NCBI GenBank assembly: GCA_950097015.1
Contig: CATNEN010000035.1
Span: 1,504,501-1,568,500 of the forward strand
Source of the DNA: Macrostomum hystrix
Taxonomy: Eukaryota > Platyhelminthes > Macrostomidae
Direction of reading: 5' to 3'
DNA: 64,000 bases
This document shows positions 12,051 through 24,659 of the stretch, one piece after another. The position numbers and the translations under genes are program-made. Under the pieces are notes generated by a model. That model was not told the origin of the DNA, did not search any database, and worked only from the letters and a program-made list of their open reading frames with translations. The first letter of the stretch is position 1; each line of letters starts with the position of its first letter.

Positions 12051-12795
12051 AGTTTAGCTGTTAGATAGGGAGCTAACCAGCATGTTAGGCAAGGTGTCAG
12101 CATGTTAGGCAGGTTGTCAAAATGTTTACAAGAAAAGTCCTACCCGTACTCAAAGGGCCCTAAGTAGGCCAAGTAGTCAATAGTTATAGTCAATAAGTCA
12201 ATAGTTAAATATTGTATCCAAAAAGCATGACGATTCCGGTCGCTAACGGTTAGCTCGAGACTCGAGAGTCGGCAGGCAAAAGCAACCGTGAGCAGCCAAG
12301 CGTAAAGAAAAAAAAAACAGACGCGCCAAGAAAAGTGCAAAAGGACTTTTATGTTTTGTGTTTACGTTTATGGCTTGTTTACAAATGAAAGCCCCGGGGG
12401 GGGCTCCGGACGCGTCTGGCGAAGTTGGCCAAAGTAGGCGCCTGGCAGGCTGGGTTAACCTCAACTCCTCGGTGTTCCAACTTCTAACCCCACTATAACT
12501 CATTTGAGTCATTGCTCACTTTGATTTGCTCGCCTGACCCGTGATTGAATCAAAAAGCAGCAGCAGCGGAAGTAGAGAAAGAAAATTGGCAAGAAAAAAG
12601 AAAGTCTGACCTTTGAAGTCACGATAGGCAACAATCAAACCTCGGTTGCAACTTGCAAGTCATCATTTATAGTCACGGCGAATCACTAACAGTGCCAGCT
12701 ATTTGCGAGTGATCATGGAGCAGAGACTGAGAAACTAGAAATACAATTACGCTCAAATTTAAGGTTTGGGACTAACACTGATCTGAGATCTCAAA
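12051..12795. other. Intergenic
   Basis: Contains a G8 run near 12395 and short open frames; no gene supported. Confidence 0.5.
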
Positions 12796-13652
12796 TAGGG
12801 TGCTAGATCAGCTAGAACATAGAGAGATTTGAGATGGGTCAGCTAGAACATAGAGAGATTTGAGATGGATCAGCTAGATCAGAGAGAGATTTGAGATGGA
12901 TCAGCTAGATCAGAGAGAGATTTGAGATGGATCAGCTAGATCAGAGAGATTTGAGATGGATCAGCTAGAACATAGAGAGATTTGAGATGGATCAGCTAGA
13001 TCAGATAGAGATTTGAGATGGATCAGCTAGATCAGAGAGAGATTTGAGATGGATCAGCTAGATCAGAGAGATTTGAGATGGATCAGCTAGATCAGATAGA
13101 GATTTGAGATGGATCAGCTAGATCAGAGAGAGATTTGAGATGGATCAGCTAGATCAGAGAGAGATTTGAGATGGATCAGCTAGATCAGAGAGAGATTTGA
13201 GATGGATCAGCTAGATCAGAGAGATTTGAGATGGATCAGCTAGAACAGAGAGAGATTTGAGATGGATCAGCTAGATCAGAGAGAGATTTGAGATGGATCA
13301 GCTAGATCAGAGAGATTTGAGATGGATCAGCTAGATCAGAGAGAGATTTGAGATGGATCAGCTAGATCAGAGAGATTTGAGATGGATCAGCTAGAACATA
13401 GAGAGATTTGAGATGGATCAGCTAGATCAGATAGAGATTTGAGATGGATCAGCTAGATCGGAGAGAGATTTGAGATGGATCAGCTAGATCAGAGAGATTT
13501 GAGATGGATCAGCTAGATCAGAGAGAGATTTGAGATGGATCAGCTAGATCAAGAGAGATTTTAGATGGATCAGCTAGATCAGGGATATTTGAGATGGATC
13601 AGCTAGATCAGAGAGAGATTTGAGATGGATCAGCTAGATCAGAGAGAGACCA
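12796..13652. repeat. Minisatellite, 29-31-bp unit, about 28 copies
   Basis: Units read GATGGATCAGCTAGATCAGA plus GAGAGATTTGA; length varies by the number of GA steps. The first unit carries ATAGGGTGCTAG, resembling the 20-bp array just upstream. Confidence 0.95.
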
Positions 13653-14784
13653 GGTCACAGAGGGTTCAGTAATGATGATCATACATCACTAATTAGTTTA
13701 AGATAATTGGCAGTTTGATTAGGAATGCAACCAACAAGCTGAGAGCAGGTTGCGATACAAAGCCTGTGTTTTTCGTATTTCTGAACTCAGCTGACCTGAG
13801 AGAAACATGCCGCTTGTGTCTGAAATGAATAAATGCGTAGGAGTGAAAAATGCAGACTTGGATACCGCGCATCAGAAAATGCATAAAGTTAGGCATCAGT
13901 GAATCAGACGATGACAGCGGAAATACAAACTAAAAATGCTGGATTGATCAATGAGTAGGGAGAACACTTGTATTAGAGTATGCAAGTTGAGCTGCTATAG
14001 CTCGTATTTATTAAACTGCAAATAATTATTTTCCATACAAAGAAAGCAAACGAATCATTTCTCTGCAAGTACGGCAATATATTACAAGCAGATACGCTGA
14101 AATAAAGTTTTCTTCAACAGACACTATAAAAATTTTCTCAGCAGTAGCAGCACAATTTATTCTCGTTGAGAGTATACTCGTTGATTGCACCTTGCTCCAA
14201 TTGTTTGCTCCAACGAATGATGGCACCCAGTGAACAGCTGGATGAGCTCAAGCAATGCTGAGTTATTTTCCTTGCTAAAGAGACACAGATTTTTCCAGTC
14301 GGGAATCGAATCCCCGACCTTCAAGTCGTGAGTGCGACACTCTAACCACTAAGCTACGCCCTTTAAAGAAATGATTAAATAATTTTCGGATTGTTTGAGA
14401 GCATTTGGAGCTCTGTTACTATACTTGTTATACTGACTGAAAGAAAAAAATATATTGCTTTTATGCTCGGATTTTACTACAGTAAGTAAAAAAGTATATT
14501 GAATGTTAATAAACTACTCTCAAGCCACATCAATCTACTCGCTGATTATCTTAAACTTAGCTAGGCTCGTACATGTCGCCAGCTTACTCAAATTTGGGCT
14601 AACTCGAGCGACTCAAACCGAACTCTCGTCAAAATGGGTCCGCTTAGCCTCAGGTAACTTTGCCAACAGAGCGTCATTCTGGTTAACTCCAAAATTTAGA
14701 GAAAATGTTAGTAAATGGCCTCCTAATTACCCTCTTATTTTGGATTGCTTAGAGTTTTCAGGTTAAAGATACATGACTCTACTA
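13653..14784. other. Intergenic with one SINE
   Basis: Apart from the SINE at 14225-14365 nothing is recognised. Confidence 0.5.
14225..14365 (-). mobile_element. tRNA-derived SINE, head and part of body
   Basis: A box GTAGCTTAGTGGTTAGAGTG-like and B box GGATTCGATTCC on the minus strand, followed by the body segment containing CAGCATTGCTTGAGCT and CAGCTGTTCACTGGG. Confidence 0.7.
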
Positions 14785-16130
14785 TAGACGCTAAATGACT
14801 CCACCAGACGCTAAATGACTCTACCAGACGCTAAATGACTCTACCAGACGCTAAACGACTCTACACCAGAGGCTACGCACGACTCTCCCAGAGGCTACAA
14901 GATGCTACCAGACGCTAAACGATACGACCAGACGCTAAACGATACTACCAGACGCTAAACGATACGACCAGACGCTAAACGATGCTACCAGACACTAAAC
15001 GATGCTACCAGACGCTAAACGATACTACCAGACGCTAAACGATACGACCAGACGCTAAACGATGCTACCAGACACTAAACGATACTACCAGACGCTAAAC
15101 GATACGACCAGACGCTAAACGATGCTACCAGACGCTAAACGATGCTACCAGACGCTAAACGATACTACCAGACACTAAACGATGCTACCAGACGCTAAAC
15201 GGTGCTACCAGACACTAAACGATGCTACCAGACGCTAAACGATGCTACCAGACGCTAAACGATACTACCAGACGCTAAACGATACTACCAGACGCTAAAC
15301 GATGCTACCGGACGCTAAACGGCGCTAAACGATACTACAAGACGCTAAACGATGCTACCAGACGCTAAACGATGCTACCAGACGCTAAACGATGCTTCCA
15401 GACGCTAAACGATGCTACCAGACGCTAAACAATGCTACCAGACGCTAAACGATGCTACCAGACGCTAAACGATGCTACCAGACGCTAAACAATGATACCA
15501 GACGCTAAACGATGCTACCAGACGCTAAACGATGCTACCAGACGCTAAACGATGCTACCAGACGCTAAACGATGCTACCAGACGCTAAAACGATGCTACC
15601 AGACGCTAAACGATGCTACCAGACGCTAAACGATGCTACCAGACGCTAAACGATGCTACAAGACGCTAAACGATGCTACCAGACGCTAAACGATGCTACC
15701 AGACGCTAAACGGTGCTACCAGACACTAAACGATGCTACCAGACGCTAAACGATGCTACCAGACGCTAAACGATGCTACCAGACGCTAAACGATGCTACC
15801 AGACGCTAAACGATGCTACCAGACGCTAAACGATGCTACCAGACGCTAAACGGTGCTACCAGACACTAAACGATGCTACCAGACGCTAAACGATACTACC
15901 AGATGCTAAACGATACTACCAGACGCTAAACGATACTACCAGACGCTAAACGATACTACCAGACGCTAAACGATGCTACCAGACGCTAAACGATTATAAC
16001 AGACGCTAAACGATTATAACAGACGCTAAACGATTATAACAGACGCTGAACGACTCTAGCTGAGGCTACATGATGATACCAGACGCTAAACGATGCTACC
16101 AGACGCTAAACGATGCTACCAGACGCTATG
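14785..16130. repeat. Minisatellite, 20-bp unit ACGCTAAACGATGCTACCAG, about 66 copies
   Basis: The edges hold variant units (ATGACTCTACC, GATTATAAC). The centre is homogeneous. Confidence 0.95.
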
Positions 16131-16699
16131 TGACTCTGCAAGACGCAAAATGCTATACGTCGCTATGCGAATTGAATTATCTGTCTTTTAATTTCTCAAT
16201 TTTTCTTCGACACAATGCGCATATTGAATGGAAAAAGTGTATTCGAAAAAAGCCACGGCGGCAATTTGAAAGAAATCCGATAAGACTGAACTTGAGTTGA
16301 CTTTCTAGGTAGCATTTAAAAACAAACCTTTAAAGTTTCAATCCCTAAAGGAAGAAATGAGCGATTAAAACTGGCCGTAACCAGTTCTGCAGATAATAAA
16401 AAGATAAAAATGGTAAAAGTGCGAAATTCCTGACCAATCTTGCTAACTACTTCATTTTTGAAAATTCTGAGCTAATGAGAGCGTTATGCAAATATAGGCT
16501 TGGCTTTTTCTAGGAGCAAAAATAGTTTCCATAAAACTAACTTGTCTCACCGCACTGTAACTTAAACATCACGCTAAGTACATTTAAAGAAGGATATAGT
16601 CTAATATCATTTTACTCAGATTTTCAAGGATTACTATTTAATTCTTGTAGTGCACAACATGTCAAACCATGCTGCCTGCAACTCAAATGATTCTCTTGA
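16131..16699. other. Intergenic, AT-rich
   Basis: Nothing seen. Confidence 0.5.
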
Positions 16700-17872
16700 A
16701 ACCTGTTTACTGATCTGTTGAAACCATTCTACTGAAACATTCTGTTTACTTCTCCTGAAACATTCTACTGAAACCTTTTGTTTACTTCTCCTGAAACCAT
16801 TCTACTGAAACATTTTGTTTACTTCTCCTGAAACCATTCTACTGAAACATTCTGTTTACTTCTCCTGAAACATTCTACTGAAACATTCTGTTTACTTCTC
16901 ATGAACGCATTCTACTGAAACATTCTGTTTACTTCTCATGAACGCATTCTACTGAAACTTTCTGTTTACTTCTCATGAACGCATTCTACTGAAACATTCT
17001 GTTTATTTCTCATGAACGCATTCTACTGAAACATTCTGTTTACTTCTCATGAACGCATTCTACTGAAACATTCTGTTTACTTCTCATGAACGCATTCTAC
17101 TGAAACATTCTGTTTACTTCTCCTGAAACCATTCTACTGAAACATTCTGTTTACTTCTCATGAACGCATTCTACTGAAACATTCTGTTTACTTCTCATGA
17201 ACGCATTCTACTGAAACTTTCTGTTTACTTCTCATGAACGCATTCTACTGAAACATTCTGTTTATTTCTCATGAACGCATTCTACTGAAACATTCTGTTT
17301 ACTTCTCATGAACGCATTCTACTGAAACATTCTGTTTACTTCTCATGAAACCATTCTACTTAAACATTCTGTTTACTTCTCCTGAAACATTCTACTGAAA
17401 CCTTTTGTTTACTTCTCCTGAAACCATTCTACTGAAACATTCTGTTTACTTCTCATGAACGCATTCTACTGAAACATTCTGTTTACTTCTCATGAACGCA
17501 TTCTACTGAAACATTCTGTTTACTTCTCATGAACGCATTCTACTGAAACATTCTGTTTACTTCTCATGAACGCATTCTACTGAAACATTCTGTTTACTTC
17601 TCATGAAACCATTCTACTTAAACATTCTGTTTACTTCTCATGAACGCATTCTACTGAAACATTCTGTTTACTTCTCATGAACGCATTCTACTGAAACATT
17701 CTGTTTACTTCTCATGAAAGCATTCTACTGAAACATTCTGTTTACTTCTCATGAACGCATTCTACTGAAACATTCTGTTTACTTCTCATGAACGCATTCT
17801 ACTGAAACATTCTGTTTACTTCTCATGAACGCATTCTACTGAAACATTCTGTTTATTTCTCCTGAAAGCCAT
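16700..17872. repeat. Minisatellite, 37-bp unit, about 31 copies
   Basis: Units contain CTGAAACATTCTGTTTACTT and CTCATGAACGCATTCTA. Blocks of several units recur (for example around 16.9-17.0 and 17.2 kb), showing higher-order duplication. Confidence 0.95.
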
Positions 17873-18030
17873 GTCCTTGAAACCTCTGAAACCTATAACT
17901 GCTTACTTTTCCTGAAACAAGCAGTATGTCGAATCCCAAATCCGAAGGGATCTGTTAAAGGGATCTGGCAGGATTTCTAATTCAAAGCCTACCATTTCCG
18001 GTCTGCAGGTGGTTAGTTAGCAGTGGAATA

Positions 18031-18262
18031 TGAAGCCAAGTCTGCAGGAGGTCTTGCTGTACACGCAGCAGGGCCCGTTCCGGCGGGGGCAGGCGCGGAC
18101 CCGGAGGTTCGTCGACTGTCTGACAGAAGACGCAAGGGCGCCTGATCAGATCAATGGCGCTACCTTCATCAGAGACTGCGCAGCTAAGCGTGCTTTTTGA
18201 CAATGTCCCCCTTTCCTGACCACTTGTGGCCGGTGGCCATTGTATTTATTGTATTGTATTGT
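18031..18262 (+). mobile_element. LINE 3' end fragment
   Basis: The plus strand codes SLQEVLLYTQQGPFRRGQAR and RRFVDCLTEDARAPDQI, ending at a stop near 18200, followed by a TGTAT-type repeat tail (about 18235-18262). The Arg-rich motif with FVDxL..D is typical of LINE C-termini, and the tail is typical of a LINE 3' end. It looks like the piece missing from the 36-kb LINE relic, probably the same family. Confidence 0.55.
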
Positions 18263-19169
18263 ATGAAGCCAATGAGCAGTCTGAGTGGCTGCACGTCAAC
18301 TGGAAAGCGCTCATACTGAAGGACTAAACAAGAAGCGCAAATTGTCAGACCAGACCTTGAGCTGCGTGTGATTCACCCCCTTTGAAGCGAAGCGAGTTCA
18401 AACGTGTAAACAGAAAGAAAACCTTTCTAACAGCGACTCGTTTTTTAAAGACAGTGTATTTAGTTATTCCCCCATGCAGAGTGAGAATGCTAGTTGAATG
18501 GTAATTGTGCGCGGCACTCGCACAAATGACAATGGCCAAAGCAGTCACAGCAGAAATTGTGTTTCATAAGCTTATATACTTTACTGGCAAGGAAACTTGT
18601 CTACTTGGCAGCGGCAGTTAAGATCGCCTCTGTTGAGTTAAAAGGCACTCAGTTGAACTCACAGACCAACACTCTTTCAACATGAATTAGCTTCGCTACA
18701 CAATCAATGTTGGATTCCTCCTGGTTCAGATCCCAGTAATCCCATGAACGCGTGCATGGGATATCACACAAATTGAAGCACTTTCTATTTTTATGGCCTG
18801 TTTGTTAACGAGCGCAGTAGTGGTCACAACCACGATTATGAATCCAATTTGCACTAAACCGAACCTAAAATGTTAATGTGTTTAAATTCTGTCAAAAAAC
18901 GAGTAGTTAATTTTCCTGCATCGATTGGTTCTCTAAGATAATTCAGGAAAGATATTAGCTGCAGGACAATTACATTATTAGTTTAAATTCAAGATAGTCA
19001 TACTTATCAACTGGCATCATCAGTTTAACTAATAATGCCAGTTGAATTTTGACCTAGTTTTTTAGCCTTTGCATTAGTCTACAAAGTCATGCGAACCATT
19101 GTGCTGAGCAGACCTAGAAGCGAAATAGGCAAAAACCTGTTGAAAATTGAGAGTGGAGAGACAAGTGAC
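18263..19169. other. Intergenic, AT-rich
   Basis: Nothing recognised between the LINE tail and the SINE fragments. Confidence 0.5.
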
Positions 19170-19235
19170 TTTAGGGTCAACAGATCCCCAGTCCATGGTC
19201 TGAACGGCTGTACGCAGCCTTTGGAACTGGGTCAA
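19170..19235 (+). mobile_element. SINE 3' fragment
   Basis: CCCCAGTCCATGGTCTGAAC and GGCTGTACGCAGCCTTTGGA match the 3' body of the full-length copy just downstream. It is truncated at both ends. Confidence 0.6.
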
Positions 19236-19280
19236 GTGTCATTTCAATTCTGTCGCTTTACCTCGAACATAATGCATGAT

Positions 19281-19608
19281 TATGTAGAGGTTGTAGCCTA
19301 GTGGTTAGGGCGTCGGACTCACGAATTGAAGGTCGGGGGTTCGATTCCCGACTCCACTGGAACAATTTGCGTCCTTTAGCAAGACACTTAGCTCTGCATT
19401 GCTTCAGTTCACCCAGCTGTTAAATGGGTACCAGCATCAGCTGGGATAATTGAAGGTGGGTGTGGCGTCCCCCCAGTCCGTGGACTGAACAGCTGTACGC
19501 AGCCTTCAGATGCGCCGCGCATTAGCTGCGGCTGTGCTGTCGGCTGCACATCTGACCCAATTGGGGCAGGTGTAATCAATTATTATTATTATTCAATTAT
19601 TAATTATT
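19281..19608 (+). mobile_element. Full-length tRNA-derived SINE with target-site duplication
   Basis: A box GTAGCCTAGTGGTTAGGGCG at about 19293 and B box GGTTCGATTCC at 19337, then a body with AGCAAGACACTTAGCTCTGC, CACCCAGCTGTTAAATGGGT, GCGCCGCGCATTAGCTGCGG and an ATT-repeat tail. The 12-base direct repeat ATAATGCATGAT stands at 19269-19280 and again at 19609-19620, which is a target-site duplication. This is the reference copy for the family in this window. Confidence 0.9.
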
Positions 19609-19620
19609 ATAATGCATGAT

Positions 19621-20164
19621 GCTAGCATGACACTAATAGTTTTTTTGTGTTCTTTGCTGTGCGTGGCCCGCAACATGTAAATTCAGAGCTGGCCTACTCG
19701 CACAGTTCATATCATAGGCGCACACTGTGGCTGCAGGGAGTGCGCAGCCAACCAGTTTCAATAGCAGAGCAAGGGGCGGCAGCTGCAGAGCCGTAGAGAC
19801 GTGGAGGAGACGCGTTGCGGTTGAAGACACGCAAGACTGTCAGTTGTCTGACTGACTGACAGCTGCTAACAAAAATTCCTCTAATGTTGTTGCCTAGCCG
19901 CATATACACATATGGTTTTGTGGTATTCTGTGCACAATGGAATACAATATTCTTTGCCTTATATTCTGTTCTACACCCAGAGGCCAGATTACAGGGCTCC
20001 GGCTGCTTAAAAAACTCCACAGATAATGCGAACAATAAGAAGCTAGTTACAAATGCCAGCACTCTGAATACCCTTTTGAGTCAATATATTTTAGAGTTAT
20101 CTTAATAAAACTAATTCGTTCATTATTCAACCCCGACTAGTATGAGTGCGAACCTAATAAACAA

Positions 20165-20195
<31 letters not shown>

Positions 20196-20596
20196 CAACA
20201 ATAACAGTGATAACTAAGGAGAAAGCCTTCTATTCGAGATCTTATATAGAACACTATCTGGTAGCTTAGGACGCGAAAACTGGAACCTAGCATACTGAAT
20301 GAAGCGGTATCAGTGAATATTATCAGTAGAATTCAGAATCTGTATTCAATTGTTCTACTTTATTAGGATGTTTTATTTCATACAGCATCCAACTGGTAGG
20401 GCAAAAATATGACCTCCGATTCTCTGGGGTAAAATAAGTCATCTAAAAATCTCTATGAAAACGGATAAAATACTAACGTAGAAGGTTGATTTTTAAAGGT
20501 TAATTATAATTATTGCTAAACAATCGAAACATCTACTGTCAGTAGCTAAAAAGTGTGTCAATTTTTTTGTACGAATCTAAAAAAAACGAAAATAGT
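19621..20596. other. Intergenic
   Basis: Contains the CAG/CAA microsatellite; otherwise nothing is supported. Confidence 0.5.
20168..20205 (+). repeat. CAG/CAA microsatellite
   Basis: About seven CAG then five CAA triplets, not inside a recognisable gene. Confidence 0.9.
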
Positions 20597-22175
20597 GGGT
20601 CATGAAGAGGTGTTAGTCAACTAGATTTTGAGTCATGAAGAGGTGTTAGTCAACCAGTTTTTGGGTCATGAAGAGGTGTTAGTCAACTAGATTTTGGGTC
20701 ATGAAGAGGTGTTAGTCAACCAGTTTTTGGGTCATGAAGAGTTGTTACTCAACTAGTTTTTGGGTCATGAAGAGGTGTTAGTCAATTGGTTTTTGGGTCA
20801 TGAAGAGGTGTTAGTCAGCCAGTTTTTGGGTCATGAAGAGTTGTTAGTCAACTGGTTTTTGGGTCATAAAGAGTTGTGAGTCAACCAGTTCTTGGGTCAT
20901 GAAGAGGTGTTAGTCAACAAGTTTTTGGGTCATGAAGAGGTGTTAGTCAACAAGTTTTTGGGTCATGAAGAGGTGTTAGTCAACTAGTTCTTGGGTCATG
21001 AAGAGGTGTTAGTCAACTAGATTTTGGGTCATGAAGAGGTGTTAGTCAACCAGTTTTTGGGTCATGAAGAGTTGTTACTCAACTAGTTTTTGGGTCATGA
21101 AGAGGTGTTAGTCAACTAGTTCTTGGGTCATGAAGAGGTGTTAGTCAACCAGTTTCTGGGTCATGAAGAGGTGTTAGTCAACCAGTTTCTGGGTCATGAA
21201 GAGGTGTTAGTCAACCAGTTTCTGGGTCATGAAGAGGTGTTAGTCAACCAGTTTCTGGGTCATGAAGAGGTGTTAGTCAACCAGTTTTTGGGTCATGAAG
21301 AGGTGTTAGTCAACCAGTTTCTGGGTCATGAAGAGGTGTTAGTCAACCAGTTTTTGGGTCATGAAGAGGTGTTAGTCAACTAGATTTTGGGTCATGAAGA
21401 GGTGTTAGTCAACCAGTTCTTGGGTCATGAAGAGGTGTTAGTCAACAAGTTTTTGGGTCATGAAGAGGTGTTAGTCAACAAGTTTTTGGGTCATGAAGAG
21501 GTGTTAGTCAACTAGTTCTTGGGTCATGAAGAGGTGTTAGTCAACCAGTTTCTGGGTCATGAAGAGGTGTTAGTCAACCAGTTTCTGGGTCATGAAGAGG
21601 TGTTAGTCAACCAGTTTCTGGGTCATGAAGAGGTGTTAGTCAACCAGTTTCTGGGTCATGAAGAGGTGTTAGTCAACCAGTTTTTGGGTCATGAAGAGGT
21701 GTTAGTCAACTAGTTCTTGGGTCATGAAGAGGTGTTAGTCAACCAGTTTTTGGGTCATGAAGAGATGTTAGTCAACTGGTTTTTGGGTCATGAAGAGGTC
21801 TTAGTCAACCAGTTTTTGGGTCATGAAGAGGTGTTAGTCAACTAGTTCTTGGGTCATGAAGAGGTGTTAGTCAACTAGTTTTTGGGTCATAAAGAGGTGT
21901 TAGTCAACTAGTTCTTGGGTCATGAAGAGGTGTTAGTCAACCAGTTTCTGGGTCATGAAGAGGTGTTAGTCAACCAGTTTTTGGGTCATGAAGAGATGTT
22001 AGTCAACTGGTTTTTGGGTCATGAAGAGGTCTTAGTCAACCAGTTTTTGGGTCATGAAGAGGTGTTAGTCAACTAGTTCTTGGGTCATGAAGAGGTGTTA
22101 GTCAACTAGTTTTTGGGTCATAAAGAGGTGTTAGTCAACCAGTTTCTGGGTCATGAAGAGGTGTTAGTCAACTAT
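20597..22175. repeat. Minisatellite, 33-bp unit, about 48 copies
   Basis: Unit contains GGGTCATGAAGAGGTGTTAG then TCAACCAGTTTCT or variants. Multi-unit blocks recur (21.0 and 21.4 kb; 21.8 and 22.0 kb). It ends against the mariner relic. Confidence 0.95.
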
Positions 22176-22178
22176 TAG

Positions 22179-22755
22179 TTAGTCGACTGAGTGTCTCACA
22201 ACTTGAGGTCGATGGTCGCCTTGACCCAGCCAGCACCGGTTGTTCTGCCGTTTACCAGTGTTTTTAAGGTACACCCACGTCTCGTCCTCCACCACGTACT
22301 TGTTGCAGAAGCTGGTCATGCCCTCGGTATGAAAAATCCGACGTATTTGCTTGGCACAATTGACGCGAGCAACCTTGTTCTCCTCGGAGAGAACATGCGG
22401 GACCCACACGGCAGACACATTGCGAAGTTGCAGGTCTTCAGTCAATATTTCATGCACTGTTGATTTCCCAACCTCCATGAAGTCAGCAAGATCTCTGACA
22501 CTCACTTTTGGGTCTTCTTTCACGAGATTTCTGCAGGTCTCGATCAGCTCTGGTGTTCTCGTCGATCTCGGCCGGCCAGTACGGGCAGCTTGGGCCAGTG
22601 GGTACGACTCGTCACGGAACCTTGTGTACCATCAGTACACTGACGACAGACCAGGCGCCACATCTCCATGCACTTTCAGCAGTTCTCCATGGCAATCAGG
22701 AGCAGATATACCAAGCTTATACCTGGTATAAGCATAAGCTTGAAACTCGTCCATC
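22179..22755 (-). mobile_element. Mariner transposase relic (N-terminal part)
   Basis: Translating from the ATG near 22755 on the minus strand gives mariner N-terminal features: MDEFQAYAYTRYKLG, WYTRFRDESYP, RTGRPRSTRTPEL, then VSVRDLADFMEVGKSTVHEI (second helix-turn-helix), VWVPHVLSEENK and VVEDETWVYL around the first catalytic Asp. One in-frame stop (TGA) interrupts it just before WYTRFRDE. The reading frame degrades after the first catalytic block and ends where the 33-bp minisatellite starts, so the second half of the DDD catalytic domain is missing. Not functional. Confidence 0.8.
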
Positions 22756-22789
22756 TCAAAGCAGCAGCAAGGATCAATGAAGAAAAAAG

Positions 22790-23551
22790 TAACGATAGAT
22801 ATTTGCTTTGCCTCTGCGTTGCAGTGGCCTAGACTTCTAAGTTATAACCATCAGCCTTACCCCCAAATTTGAAGCTAGAATCTAGCTCTTTCAGCCATAG
22901 ACATATATTAAGTCAAGTGTTAGAATGGTACAGTATCTTGTCAATAGCTTGTGTCTAAGTAGTTAGAATAACACATTCTCATGACTTTCCGGACACCCGA
23001 AGTAGAATATGTGTTTAAAAAATGATGTAAAAATTGAAATCAGGCAAAACCTGAATTGATGTTACTTAAAATTTACGGAGGCACTTTGCCGCAATTTTTA
23101 GGAAATATAATTAGCCGACCTGTATGAGAAATAATCTGATCGATTGTGTTATGAAAGTGCAGAGCTATTGAAACTGTTGTCACTATTATGAAGATATCAA
23201 AGCAATCATATTAAATAATCATGCTATTTACATTAGTATTAATAAAATGACAGCACGAACGTAACGATGGCTTTAATCAAACTTGTTTAACTTTAAGAGG
23301 CTGCAGGAATGGTACACCACAGAACAAATGTGCAAATAAATGAAAGTACACGCATATACAGAAACAGAAATGAGACTAAAGTATAACAAAATTGGTTAAC
23401 GATAATAGGAAAGGCCTCTTCATATTAAACTGGTCAATCATGATTCAGCTTTCTAGAGTTGACGAATACAGACAGGTACATTGCATACCTGTAAAATACA
23501 TTAGGAAGTTCAAGAAACAAACGTCTGGAAGGATGTCAATCTCGAATCATA
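22790..23551. other. Intergenic, AT-rich
   Basis: No gene seen; the right end joins the 33-bp composite array. Confidence 0.5.
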
Positions 23552-24575
23552 AGGGGATCTGTGAGGATATCGATCCCAAACTGGATGGGACCTGTGAGGA
23601 TATTGATCCCAAACTGGAAGGGATCTGTGAGGATATCGATCCCAAACTGGAAGGGATCTGTGAGGATATTGATCCCAAACTGGATGGGACCTGTGAGGAT
23701 ATTGATCCCAAACTGGATGGGATCTGTGAGGATATTGATCCCAAACTGGAAGGGATCTGTGAGGATATCGATCCCAAACTGGAAGGGATCTGTGAGGATA
23801 TTGATCCCAAACTGGATGGGACCTGTGAGGATATTGATCCCAAACTGGATGGGATCTGTGAGGATATTGATCCCAAACTGGATGGGACCTGTGAGGATAT
23901 TGATCCCAAACTGGATGGGACCTGTGAGGATATCGATCCCAAACTGGAAGGGATCTCTGAGGATATCGATCCCACAGTTGAAGGGATCTGGGAGAATGTC
24001 GATCCCATAGTTGAAGGGATCTGGGAGAATGTCGATCCCACAGTTGAAGGGATCTGGGAGAATGTCGATCCCACAGTTGAAGGGATCTGGGAGAATGTCG
24101 ATCCCACAGTTGAAGGTGTCTGGGAGAATGTCGATTCCACAGTTGAAGGTGTCTGGGAGAATGTCGATCCCACAGTTGAAGGTGTCTGGGAGAATGTCGA
24201 TTCCACAGTTGAAGGTATCTGGGAGAATGTCGATTCCACAGTTGAAGGTATCTGGGAGAATGTCGATTCCACAGTTGAAGGTGTCTGGGAGAATGTCGAT
24301 TCCACAGTTGAAGGTGTCTGGGAGAATGTCGATTCCACAGTTGAAGGTGTCTGGGAGAATGTCGATTCCACAGTTGAAGGGATCTGGGAGAATGTCGATC
24401 CCACAGTTGAAGGGATCTGGGAGAATGTCGATCCCACAGTTGAAGGGATCTGGGAGAATGTCGATCCCACAGTTGAAGGGATCTGGGAGAATGTCGATCC
24501 CACAGTTGAAGGGATCTGGGAGAATGTCGATCCCACAGTTGAAGGGATCTGGGAGAATGTCGAATCCAAAGCCTA
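23552..24575. repeat. Composite 33-bp minisatellite, two subfamilies
   Basis: Units from 23552 to about 23950 carry GTGAGGATATTGATCCCAAA; those from about 23960 carry GGGAGAATGTCGATCCCACA. Period 33 throughout, about 31 units. The array opens a continuous frame from an ATG at 23440 to 24600 made of 11-residue repeats (GICEDIDPKLD, then GIWENVDPTVE). Confidence 0.95.
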
Positions 24576-24659
24576 CAATGTCCAGCCTGCAGGTGGTTAG
24601 TTGGAAACGGATGATTAAGGCGCAACTGTCAGCTGTGTCCCACTCTGGTGCATCCCAAC

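Noticed and set aside
12796-16130. Possible CRISPR-like arrays
   Set aside because: The repeats are contiguous, without unique spacers, and the DNA is eukaryotic.
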